Origin: Acidobacteriota bacterium
GTDB lineage: Bacteria; Acidobacteriota; Terriglobia; Bryobacterales; Bryobacteraceae
NCBI GenBank assembly: GCA_017307505.1
Contig: JAFKEE010000050.1
Coordinates: forward strand, 40,501 to 104,500
Reading direction: 5' to 3'
Length of the DNA stretch: 64,000 bases
Under the pieces are notes generated by a model. It worked only from the letters and a program-made list of their open reading frames with translations. It ran no database searches and was not told the DNA's origin. The number at the start of each line of letters is the position of its first letter. The stretch's first letter is position 1. Both the position numbers and the translations under genes were made by a program. Below are positions 57,501-64,000 of the stretch, piece after piece.

Positions 57501-57711
57501 GCCCATTCTGATGACCTCCTTCGCCTTCATCCTTGGCAGCGTTCCTCTCTGGACCGCCTCCGGAGCCGGCTCCGTTGCCCGCCAGATCATGGGCACCACT
57601 GTAATCGGCGGCATGCTCGCAGCCAGTCTTATCGGCATCTTCCTGGTTCCCGCCTGTTACGTGGTCGTGAAACGGCTGGCCGGCGCGGAGAGAAAGGCAG
57701 GTGTGGCATGA
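54541..57711 (+). CDS. RND multidrug efflux pump (AcrB-like, HAE1 family)
   Basis: The 1056-residue length and layout match hydrophobe/amphiphile RND pumps: MSNFFIDRPIVAMVIALLTV at the start, two large periplasmic loops, and 12 membrane helices. The proton-relay Asp pair lies in VLAIGLVVDDAIVVVESVER on helix 4. The second half repeats the fold (GLAAKNAILIVEFANEELAK). It exports hydrophobic or amphiphilic compounds using the proton gradient. The outer-membrane channel gene overlaps its end by 4 bp. Confidence 0.97.
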   Translation: MSNFFIDRPIVAMVIALLTVIVGVIVIASLPVAQFPAIAPPEIQISAVYVGADAQTVEQAVATPIEQQMSGVDNMNYMYSVNATANGQMRMVVNFDIKTDPNTDLILAQSRETLAASQLPPEVTNYGVTVQKSVTAPLMLLSLYSPKGSRDERFLANYAYINLNDPLTRVPGIGSVQVFGAGQYAMRLWVRPDRLSKLGITVPEIVSTIQSQNTVNPAGQVGSEPIPQGQEYTYSVRAQGRLTSPEEFGNMVLRATPDGAVVRVRDVARVELGAQDYSVAGRLNGQPSAVIAVYQLPGSNAVDAAKGVRKLIEEAKRRFPQDVECTVSLDTTRAVSEGIKEIVETLLIAIVLVILVVYVFLQGWRATLIPLLAVPVSLVGTFIFFPLFGFSINTLSMFAMVLAIGLVVDDAIVVVESVERYIEEGLSPRDAARKAMAEITGPVIGIALVLSVVFIPTAFIPGITGRLYQQFAVTIAVSVILSAFNALTLSPALAALLLKPRTHDSGGAGIKFFAWFNRVFGEATERYVRGSGTLIRKSAFSMILLGTFAVAGGVLGNSLPSSFVPDEDQGYLFLNIQLPNAASLQRTNALTRKVEKIIAATPGVESTTSVVGFSLLSFARTSYNGFAWITLKEWGSRQERAQQMQSIKQHLNRELSKLPEGVAFSFSPPAIPGVGTAGGFTFLLEDRSGQDVAYLASNLNKFMAAARKRPEIANLTTTFLPSVPQQFVVVDRDKAIKQGVPLSDVYRTIQTFMGGLFVNYFNRFGRQWQVYVEAEGEYRTRPENVGQFYVRNTSGETVPLSALTHFESRTGPEFTVRFNEYRAAQLNGASSPGYSSTQAMKALEETFAETMPAEMGFDYSGMSYQEKRASEGISPSAIFAFSLLFVFLILSALYESWSLPFSVLLTTPVAVFGAFGVLWARRAIAGTYLPPFLVQIENDVYSQIGLVMLIGLAAKNAILIVEFANEELAKGRPLVEAALEGARLRLRPILMTSFAFILGSVPLWTASGAGSVARQIMGTTVIGGMLAASLIGIFLVPACYVVVKRLAGAERKAGVA

Positions 57712-59117
57712 AACCGGCCCTGACCGCCGTCCTCCTTCTAGGTCTGGCCGGCTGCGCGCTGGGCCCGGACTACAAACGCCCCGATGTCTCCGTACCCAAG
57801 GGCTTCCGCGTGCCGGACCCGCAGCCCGCCGCCTCTGACGCCGCCTCCCTGGCGGACGCCCCCTGGTTCGAAGTCTTTCAGGACGAACAGCTCCAGCGCC
57901 TCATCCGCGAAGCGCTCGTCAGCAACTACGATCTGCGCGACGCCGTCGCCCGCGTGGACGCGGCGCGCGCCGTGGCCGGCATCACCCGCTCCTATCAGTT
58001 CCCCAATGCGGGCGTATCTGGAGCCATCAACTTCAATCGACTCTCCCGCAACGGCGCAACCGCACTCTCGCCCAATATCCTTCCGGAGCAGAATCGAACC
58101 TTCGGCTCCGCCGCGCTCAACCTGCTCTCCTTCGAGGTCGACCTCTGGGGCAAATACCGGCGTGCGACCGAAGCAGCTCGCGCCGAACTCCTGGGCGCGG
58201 AAGAAAATCGCAAGACCGTCGCCACCGTACTGGTCAGCGATCTCGCTACGGCGTATCTCACCCTGCGCGAGCTCGACTACGCTCTGGAGATCTCCGAACG
58301 CACCCTGGCAACCAGACGCGATTCACTACAACTGGTCCAGGCCAGACAGGGCGGCGGAGTCGCCACCCTTCTCGATCTGCGGCAGGCCGAACAATTGGTG
58401 GAAACGGCCGCACAGGCCATCCCCGTGCTCAAACAGCAGATCGAGCAAACCGAAAACCGCATCAGCCTGCTGGTCGCGAAGAACCCCGATAGCGTCGTCC
58501 GCGGGCGCAGCTTCAACGAACAGACCCTGCCGCCCGAAGTCCCGCCCGGTCTGCCCTCCAGCCTCCTGGAGCGCCGCCCCGACATCCGCGCCGCCGAGCA
58601 ACTCCTGGTCAGCGCCAACGCCCGCATCGGCGTAGCGAAAGCCGCTTACTTCCCGCAGCTCACACTCACCGGAGTCCTGGGCGGACAAAGCACCCAACTG
58701 GCCAACCTTTTCACCGGACCCAGCGCCGCCTGGAGCCTCGTACCCCAGGTCACCCAACCCATCTTCACCGCCGGCCGTCTGAAGAACAACGTAAGGTTAG
58801 CCGAAGCCCAGAGGCAGGGCGCGCTGATTCATTATGAGAAGACCATCCAGACCGCATTTACGGAGGTCTCCAACGCCCTGATCGCCCATCGCCGCATGCG
58901 CGAAAGCCGCGAAAGGCAGCAAGCGCTGGTCAACGCCCTCCAGGACCGAACCCGCCTCGCCTACGTCCGCTACCGGGGCGGAGTCGACACTCAACTGAAC
59001 GCCCTCGATGCAGACCGCGACCTCTTCCAGGCCGAACTGGCCCTGGCCAGCATCCGTCTCGATGAGATGCTGACGGTAGTAGACCTCTACAAGGCCCTAG
59101 GAGGCGGCTGGAAGTAG
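57708..59117 (+). CDS. RND outer-membrane channel lipoprotein (OprM/NodT family)
   Basis: The 469-residue TolC-like lipoprotein has a signal ending LLGLAGC, then ALGPDYKRPDV. The pattern of NodT/OprM proteins is clear: PWFEVFQDEQLQRLIREAL, the first helical hairpin with YDLRDAVARVDAARAV, FEVDLWGKYRRATEAARAEL, and the second copy with PDIRAAEQLLVSANARIGVA and YFPQLTLTGVLGG. It completes the tripartite pump. It overlaps the pump gene by 4 bp (ATGA). Confidence 0.96.
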   Translation: MKPALTAVLLLGLAGCALGPDYKRPDVSVPKGFRVPDPQPAASDAASLADAPWFEVFQDEQLQRLIREALVSNYDLRDAVARVDAARAVAGITRSYQFPNAGVSGAINFNRLSRNGATALSPNILPEQNRTFGSAALNLLSFEVDLWGKYRRATEAARAELLGAEENRKTVATVLVSDLATAYLTLRELDYALEISERTLATRRDSLQLVQARQGGGVATLLDLRQAEQLVETAAQAIPVLKQQIEQTENRISLLVAKNPDSVVRGRSFNEQTLPPEVPPGLPSSLLERRPDIRAAEQLLVSANARIGVAKAAYFPQLTLTGVLGGQSTQLANLFTGPSAAWSLVPQVTQPIFTAGRLKNNVRLAEAQRQGALIHYEKTIQTAFTEVSNALIAHRRMRESRERQQALVNALQDRTRLAYVRYRGGVDTQLNALDADRDLFQAELALASIRLDEMLTVVDLYKALGGGWK

Positions 59118-59177
59118 AGCGCCAACGACAACCACGAAGCCCCGCCCGAACGAAAGCCACCACGTTGTGCCAGCAGG

Positions 59178-59252
59178 AAGCTGAAAGCTGACAGCTGACA
59201 GCTGATAGCTGACAGCTGATAGCTAGGAGCTGAGAGCTGCAAGCTCACAGCT
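59178..59252. repeat. AGCTGA(C/T)-type heptamer array
   Basis: About ten head-to-tail 7-bp units such as AGCTGAC and AGCTGAT fill the gap between the efflux operon and the S10 peptidase gene, decaying into variants (AGCTAGG, AGCTGAG, AGCTGCA, AGCTCAC) at the 3' end. The core AGCT is self-complementary, so the array can form small hairpins. A shorter relative lies at 6765-6818. Confidence 0.85.
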
Positions 59253-59267
59253 CCGCATTTCCCGTGT

Positions 59268-60878
59268 ATGAAACAATGTGGCATGTCCAGACTGTACCCG
59301 CCCACCACGGCCGCCCCGTGGATCACCTCGGGCCTCATCCTTACCCTGCTCCTCTGCCCCGCCCTCGCTCAGGAACGCACCAGCCGCACTCAGCCGCAAC
59401 CAGGAGCCGCCTCAGAACCACCGCCCGCCCCCATCCCCAAAGAGACCTCATCCACCACACACCATCAACTCGACCTCGGCGGCAAAACCCTCAAATACAC
59501 CGCCACCGCCGGAACCCTCCACATCCCCGGCGCCGACGAAACACCCTACGGCTCCATCTTCTTTGTCGCCTATACCCTCGACGACGCCGATCCCGGCCGC
59601 CGGCCCGTCACCTTCCTCTACAACGGCGGCCCCGGCTCCGCCTCCATCTGGCTCCACATCGGCTCCATCGGACCCATCCGCGTCATCACCGCCAGCCCGG
59701 ATGCCACCGGCGCCGGCCCTTATCAGGTCGTCCCCAACGAATACAGCCTCCTCGACCACTCCGACCTCGTCTTCATCGACGCCCCCCTCACCGGCTACTC
59801 TCGCGCCGTCGGCAAAGGGGCCGCCAAAGACTTCGCCGGAGTCGACCAGGACGTCACCGCCTTCAACAAATTCATCAAACGCTGGATCACGGTCAACCAC
59901 CGCTGGAACTCGCCCCACTTCCTGTTCGGCGAAAGCTACGGCACCACTCGCTCGGCCGCCCTCGTCGCCTCCCTGGAGAACGACGGCGTCGCCGTCAACG
60001 GCGTCATCCTCCTGTCCAGCGTCCTGAATTACTTCAACCGCTCGCCCGGCATCCTCAACCAATACATCGGGAATCTGCCCACCTACGCCGCCACAGCCTG
60101 GTACTTCAAGAAGGTCCCCCACAAAGGAACGGAAAAGGACTTCATCGAAGCCGCCCGCGTCTTCGCTCGCGGTGAATACGCCGAAGCCCTGGCCCAGGGC
60201 CACAATCTGCCGCAAGCCCGCTTCGACGCCGTCGCCGCCAAACTCGCCGGCTTCACCGGCCTCAGCGCCGCGTATATCAAGGACGCCAACCTGCGCATCG
60301 CGCCCACTCGCTTCCGCAAGGAGTTTGCCCGCGGCGAACGCCTGATTCTCGGCCGTTACGACACTCGCTTTGAAGGCACCGACATAGACGCCGCCGGCGA
60401 AAACCCTGGCTACGATCCCTCCAGCACAGGCATCACGCCGGCCTACGTCAGCTCTTTCCGCAACTACCTCGACCAGCAGCTCAAATACACCTCAGACCTC
60501 GATTACCGCCCCAGCGGCAGCCCGTTCCTCGGCACCTGGGATCGCACCCACCGGGCCCCCGGAGCCGGCGGCGGAACCGGCGGCGGCCCCAACGCAGCCA
60601 TGCGCGATGCCTACGTCGCCGGCGACCTAGCCGACGCCATGCGCAAGAACCCTTACCTCAAGGTCTTCTCAGCCAATGGACTGTTCGACCTCGCCACTCC
60701 GTTCTTCCAGACCGAACTCGACCTCGCCCAAATGGACCTCGAAAAGAAACTCGTCTCCAACATCGAGTTCGGCTACTACCCCGCAGGCCACATGATCTAC
60801 CTGAACATCGACGCCCTCAAGCAGTTCAAGGCTGACCTCGCCTCCTGGTATCAGCGCACCCTCAGCCGCGGCAAGTGA
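59268..60878 (+). CDS. S10 serine carboxypeptidase-like protein
   Basis: The 536-residue secreted protein has a signal peptide (about 15-35, LILTLLLCPALAQ) and a Pro/Ser-rich spacer. The S10 alpha/beta-hydrolase fold follows: RPVTFLYNGGPGSASIWLHI, VFIDAPLTGYSRAVG, the nucleophile Ser223 in FLFGESYGTTRSA, the acid in ANGLFDLATPF, and the His in YYPAGHMIYL. It removes C-terminal amino acids or acts as an acyltransferase. ATG 59268 is used; ATG 59283 is an alternative. It converges with the PQQ-dehydrogenase gene. Confidence 0.93.
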   Translation: MKQCGMSRLYPPTTAAPWITSGLILTLLLCPALAQERTSRTQPQPGAASEPPPAPIPKETSSTTHHQLDLGGKTLKYTATAGTLHIPGADETPYGSIFFVAYTLDDADPGRRPVTFLYNGGPGSASIWLHIGSIGPIRVITASPDATGAGPYQVVPNEYSLLDHSDLVFIDAPLTGYSRAVGKGAAKDFAGVDQDVTAFNKFIKRWITVNHRWNSPHFLFGESYGTTRSAALVASLENDGVAVNGVILLSSVLNYFNRSPGILNQYIGNLPTYAATAWYFKKVPHKGTEKDFIEAARVFARGEYAEALAQGHNLPQARFDAVAAKLAGFTGLSAAYIKDANLRIAPTRFRKEFARGERLILGRYDTRFEGTDIDAAGENPGYDPSSTGITPAYVSSFRNYLDQQLKYTSDLDYRPSGSPFLGTWDRTHRAPGAGGGTGGGPNAAMRDAYVAGDLADAMRKNPYLKVFSANGLFDLATPFFQTELDLAQMDLEKKLVSNIEFGYYPAGHMIYLNIDALKQFKADLASWYQRTLSRGK

Positions 60879-60962
60879 TTTGGATTGCCCCGCCGGAACC
60901 ACAACCGGACCCGGTGGGGCGCCGCCCTCGCCCGAAACCACGGAACGCCCGCCAACGCCCCC

Positions 60963-63344
60963 CTACTTGCCCCCCTCGAGCGCAAACGCCACCAGCCCGT
61001 CCGCCGTCACCGGATTATTGAAGAACCCTCCGCCCGTCGCCGCGATCACCACATACTGCCGGCCATCCCGGCCCTCATACGTCATCGGCGTCGCCTCCGC
61101 CGCCCCGGGCAGCTTCACCGTCCACACCTCCTGGCCCGTCCTGGCGTCGAACGCGCGAAACCGGGCGTCATCCGTAGCACCCACAAACACCACGCCACCC
61201 GCCGTCACAATCGTCCCTCCATTGCCCGGCCGCCCCGTCGCCTGCTTGCCCTCCGGCAGGCTGTCCGTCACGCCCAGCGGTACCTTCCAGGCAATCCGGC
61301 CCGAGTTCACATCCACCGCCGCCAGCTCGCCCCACGGCGGCTGCTGGCACGGCAACTGTTGAGAGGTTGGACCCTTCACACTGAAACGCCCTCCGCCCGG
61401 AAACCCTTCATACGGACCGTTCGGATCCACACGATTCCCCTGCCCGTCCGCCATCGCCGTTCCCTTCGACGGATCGTGATCCCGCAGACCCGACACCTGC
61501 CCCAGTTCGTTGAGATTTGCGAACAGATAGCCCAGCTCCGGACTGAACGAAACCCCGCCCCAATTCACACCCCCGTGATTCCCCGGAAATTGCACGCGCA
61601 GCCGGTTATACGTGGAGGGCAGGTACGGACCGCCCATGGCCAGCCCCTCGATCAGCTTCCCGCACGCCGACTCCAGCTCCGGCGTCACCGTCGCCACATC
61701 CTCCTTCCGAAACGTCATCCGCACCAGCGGCGGCGGCTTCACCGGAAACGGCTGCGTCTTCGACACCCTCTCCAGCGGCACTTCACTCGGAGGCACCGGC
61801 CGCTCCTCCACGCCATAAATCGGCTGGCCCGTCACCCGGTTCAGCAGGAACACCATGCCGCTCTTATTCATCGCCACCACGGCCGGAATCGTCTTGCCGC
61901 CCTGCTTCACATCGATCAGCGCCGGAGCCGCCGTCATGTCCGCATCCCAGATATCGTGATGAACCACCTGGAAATGCCACAGGTACTTTCCAGTATTGGC
62001 ATCGGCCGCCACCAGGCTCGTGCCAAACAGATTGTCCCCAGCCCGGTCGCCGCCATACTGGTCCACCGACGGCGCCCCAAACGGCATGTACACAATGCCG
62101 CGCTGCGCATCCACCGTCAGGAATCCCCAGACATTTACACCGGAGCGGTTCTTCCAACTGTCACCAGCCCACGTCTCGTTGAACTTCTCCCCAGCCTGCG
62201 GAATCGAGTGGAACGTCCAAACCAGCTTGCCCGTCCGCAGGTCCCACGCGCGCACATCGCCCGCCGGCCCATGTGGCGGATTCTCCTGCGTCGTCCCCCC
62301 CGTGATCACCAGGTGCTTGTACACAATCGGCGGCGACGTCAGCCCATTGCGCCCGGGCAGTCCGCGCATGAGCTCCGCCGTATTCAGATTCACCACACCG
62401 TTGTCCCCAAACGCGGCATTGGGCTTCCCGGTCTTCGCATCCACCGAATACAGCTTCCCGTCGCTCGAACCAAAGACGAGCTGCGCGGGAGTCTTTCCAT
62501 CGCCCGCCCAATACTCCAGGCCGCGCGTCGAAGGATTGCCTGCCGGCAAGGCATAGGACCACAGCTCTTTGCCATTCACTGGATCCACCGCCGCCACGCG
62601 GCCATACGGCGTGGCGACATACATGATTCCGTGGATCACCAGAGGCGTAACTTCGCTCGGCCGGAAACCCGAACCGAACTGCACCCGCGCCGGCCGGCCG
62701 CCGGACTCCGGCTCATCGCCCACCGGCCCCGCCGGGTTCCGCCGGGCGGCTGGTGCCGCACTGCCCGTGAAACCCTCCGGCTTCATGTGATACACCCACG
62801 CGACCTTGAGCTGGCTGGCATTCCCCGGCGTGATCTGCTTCAGCGGCGAAAACCGCATCGCACCCGGATCATGCCCATAGGTCGGCCACTCCTTCACCGG
62901 ATCCACGGCAACGCCCCCGGAAGGCAATTGCGTCTCCGTCCGCTCGGCACGAACCGGAGGCCGCAACGCCGCCGGCCCACCCGCCGCCGCCTCAGGGGCG
63001 GCCGCAGCCACAGCCGCGCCGCCGGTCGTCCCCGTCGCGGAGCCATAGAACTTCACCAGGTACTGCAGCACGGCGGTGAGTTCGTCATCGCTCCCCTGCG
63101 CCCCCAGGTTCACCATCTTGGAAAGCGTCTCGGTCCACCCCGCCCGGCCCTGCCGCAAGGAGACCGCCTGGTCCAGCGAGTGGCACTTCCCGCACAACTT
63201 GACGGTCTCGGCCTTACCCGGCCCGGAAGGCAGCTCAGCCGCCGCAGCGCCGCCCAAGACCGCGCAAAGCGCCGCAATCGCCCGGATCGCAGGGCGCACC
63301 GGCCGCCGCCGGGAAGGAGAAAAGAGAGCAGAGGTACGGAACAT
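60963..63344 (-). CDS. PQQ-type quinoprotein dehydrogenase with N-terminal cytochrome c domain
   Basis: The 793-residue protein has a signal peptide (about 18-37) and a class I cytochrome c-like domain (about 40-105) with the single haem site LCGKCHSLDQA. A Pro/Ala linker leads to an eight-bladed quinoprotein propeller (about 150-790), with repeated tryptophan-docking-type blades such as VAAVDPVNGKELWSYALPAG, DVRAWDLRTGKLVWTFHSI and FRAFDARTGQEVWTVKLPG. It should oxidise an alcohol or sugar in the periplasm and pass electrons to its own haem. The haem domain at the N-terminus, rather than the usual C-terminal position, is less common. The substrate is unknown. Confidence 0.9.
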   Translation of the reverse strand: MFRTSALFSPSRRRPVRPAIRAIAALCAVLGGAAAAELPSGPGKAETVKLCGKCHSLDQAVSLRQGRAGWTETLSKMVNLGAQGSDDELTAVLQYLVKFYGSATGTTGGAAVAAAAPEAAAGGPAALRPPVRAERTETQLPSGGVAVDPVKEWPTYGHDPGAMRFSPLKQITPGNASQLKVAWVYHMKPEGFTGSAAPAARRNPAGPVGDEPESGGRPARVQFGSGFRPSEVTPLVIHGIMYVATPYGRVAAVDPVNGKELWSYALPAGNPSTRGLEYWAGDGKTPAQLVFGSSDGKLYSVDAKTGKPNAAFGDNGVVNLNTAELMRGLPGRNGLTSPPIVYKHLVITGGTTQENPPHGPAGDVRAWDLRTGKLVWTFHSIPQAGEKFNETWAGDSWKNRSGVNVWGFLTVDAQRGIVYMPFGAPSVDQYGGDRAGDNLFGTSLVAADANTGKYLWHFQVVHHDIWDADMTAAPALIDVKQGGKTIPAVVAMNKSGMVFLLNRVTGQPIYGVEERPVPPSEVPLERVSKTQPFPVKPPPLVRMTFRKEDVATVTPELESACGKLIEGLAMGGPYLPSTYNRLRVQFPGNHGGVNWGGVSFSPELGYLFANLNELGQVSGLRDHDPSKGTAMADGQGNRVDPNGPYEGFPGGGRFSVKGPTSQQLPCQQPPWGELAAVDVNSGRIAWKVPLGVTDSLPEGKQATGRPGNGGTIVTAGGVVFVGATDDARFRAFDARTGQEVWTVKLPGAAEATPMTYEGRDGRQYVVIAATGGGFFNNPVTADGLVAFALEGGK

Positions 63345-63421
63345 GGGTCTGGAGACACGATTCTATCGAGTCCCGCTAGAAACTTCACCGCGTCATCCGG
63401 ATACCGGGCCCAAGCAGCACC

Positions 63422-63849
63422 CGGCCAAACGAAGCCGCCCGAACATCGCAAACTACGCCCCCAGCATTCCCCCCTCGACGAAGCCTCCGGCGAAGTCGGG
63501 GGCCCGCCGCAATCCCAACGCCACCCTCCGCCACCGGACAAACCCACCGGCCCCTACATCGCAGACTACTCCCCCAGCATTACCCCCTCGACGAAGCCTC
63601 AGGCGAAGTCGGGGGGGCCCGCCGCAATCCCAACGTCACTCTCCGCCACCGGCCAAACCCACCGGCCCCAACATCGCAAACTACTCCCCCAGCATTCCCC
63701 CCTCGACGAAGCCTCAGGCGAAGTCGGTGGGCCCGCCGCAATCCCAACGCCACCCTCCGCCACCGGCCAATCCCACCGGCCCCAACATCAGAAACTACGC
63801 CCCCAGCATTACCCCCTCGACCAAGCCTCAGGCGAAGTCGGGGGGCCCG
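63422..63849. repeat. 114-bp tandem repeat array, about 3.7 copies
   Basis: Units begin at about 63422, 63535, 63650 and 63764, giving periods of 113, 115 and 114 bp, with high identity between copies. Each unit holds an inverted repeat (CCCCTCGAC ... GTCGGGGG around GCCTCAGGC) that would form a hairpin. The last unit stops after its GCCCG, where the IS sequence begins. No gene was found in 63345-63916 other than this array and the IS end. Confidence 0.9.
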
Positions 63850-64000
63850 TCGCTGGACTGCACCCCAAAACTGAGACACGAAGTTAAGGGGCCGAATACA
63901 TTGAACGGAGAGGGAAATGAATTTGGCCCGACGAGTGTACAGCCGAGAATTGAAGATCGCGGCAATGAGGGAGATCGATGGTGGGCGGTCGATGGCCGAG
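63850..64000 (+). mobile_element. left end of an IS3-family element (truncated by the window)
   Basis: The end sequence beginning TGGACTGCACCCCAAAACTG (63854) resembles the terminal inverted repeats of IS3-family elements. It is followed by an orfA-type start. The right end and inverted repeat lie outside the window. It interrupts the fourth copy of the 114-bp repeat. Confidence 0.75.
63917..64000 (+). CDS. IS3-family transposase OrfA, partial
   Basis: The first 28 residues (MNLARRVYSRELKIAAMREI, then DGGRSMAE) match the N-terminal helix-turn-helix of IS3-family OrfA, which has an RRxYSREFK-x-x-A pattern. GGAGAGGG lies immediately upstream as a ribosome site. The gene runs off the window, so intactness cannot be judged. 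Confidence 0.85.
   Translation, partial: MNLARRVYSRELKIAAMREIDGGRSMAE

Noticed and set aside
59264..60175. 303-codon overlapping frame within the S10 peptidase gene
   Set aside because: It is almost wholly Arg/His/Pro/Leu, the pattern of a shifted reading of a G+C-rich gene; the S10 motifs lie in the other frame.
63422..63849. CRISPR array
   Set aside because: The repeated unit is 113-115 bp with no short repeat/unique spacer alternation, and no cas genes are nearby.
60885..63887. 1000-codon open frame antisense to the PQQ dehydrogenase
   Set aside because: It is Arg/His/Pro-rich, has no ribosome site and runs through the 114-bp repeats; it is a by-product of G+C-rich codon use in the real gene.

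Overview
The window looks like a chromosomal segment of an acidobacterium, most likely of the Bryobacterales (Solibacter/Paludibaculum-like) group. This is an inference from high G+C coding sequence, BlaI/BlaR1-type signalling, many secreted glycoside hydrolases with Tat-like leaders, and a lipoprotein and repeat-domain repertoire typical of that group. No rRNA or marker-gene search could be run. About 50 protein genes, one tRNA-Thr(TGT), two candidate structured RNAs, several operator-like palindromes and two classes of intergenic repeat are supported.

Region 1 (1-21.7 kb) is mixed housekeeping and signalling. It has an unknown protein beside a TPR-CHAT lipoprotein, a rod-shaped RNA resembling 6S RNA (about 3507-3672), Tex, a zinc-ribbon protein, and a BlaI/BlaR1 pair. 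The BlaR1 carries a C-terminal tail of 29-residue repeats and is followed by a secreted protein built from the same kind of repeat. Then come a PpiC-type isomerase, a YhaM-like OB/HD nuclease, a second BlaI, a HAD phosphatase, small secreted proteins, a fused alpha/beta 2-oxoacid dehydrogenase E1 and serS.

Region 2 (21.8-48.8 kb) is a carbohydrate-utilisation island. It holds two GH29 alpha-L-fucosidases, a sulfatase, an esterase/SMP-30 fusion, a GH42 beta-galactosidase, a GH43-like propeller enzyme, a DUF5060/apiosidase-like glycosidase and a GH78-like alpha-L-rhamnosidase. An unusual regulator (IclR-type HTH fused to a sugar-binding-protein domain) has two IclR-like operators in the promoter region it shares with two of the glycosidases. 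The centre is a tightly coupled nine-gene minus-strand operon (45825 down to 36065): split transketolase, FGGY kinase, SorC regulator, DUF2291 lipoprotein, ribose-type ABC transporter and an L-fucose/L-arabinose-isomerase-like protein. Together they can be read as import, isomerisation, phosphorylation and transketolase cleavage of a plant-wall sugar. D-apiose is the most interesting candidate, but this is unproven.

Region 3 (49-64 kb) has an alpha/beta hydrolase-DUF2087 operon behind a possible structured leader, small secreted proteins, a complete RND efflux operon (adaptor, pump, outer-membrane channel) behind about 1 kb of non-coding DNA, an S10 serine carboxypeptidase-like protein and a PQQ-type dehydrogenase with an N-terminal haem-c domain. 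It ends in a 114-bp tandem-repeat array interrupted by the left end of an IS3-family element that runs off the window.
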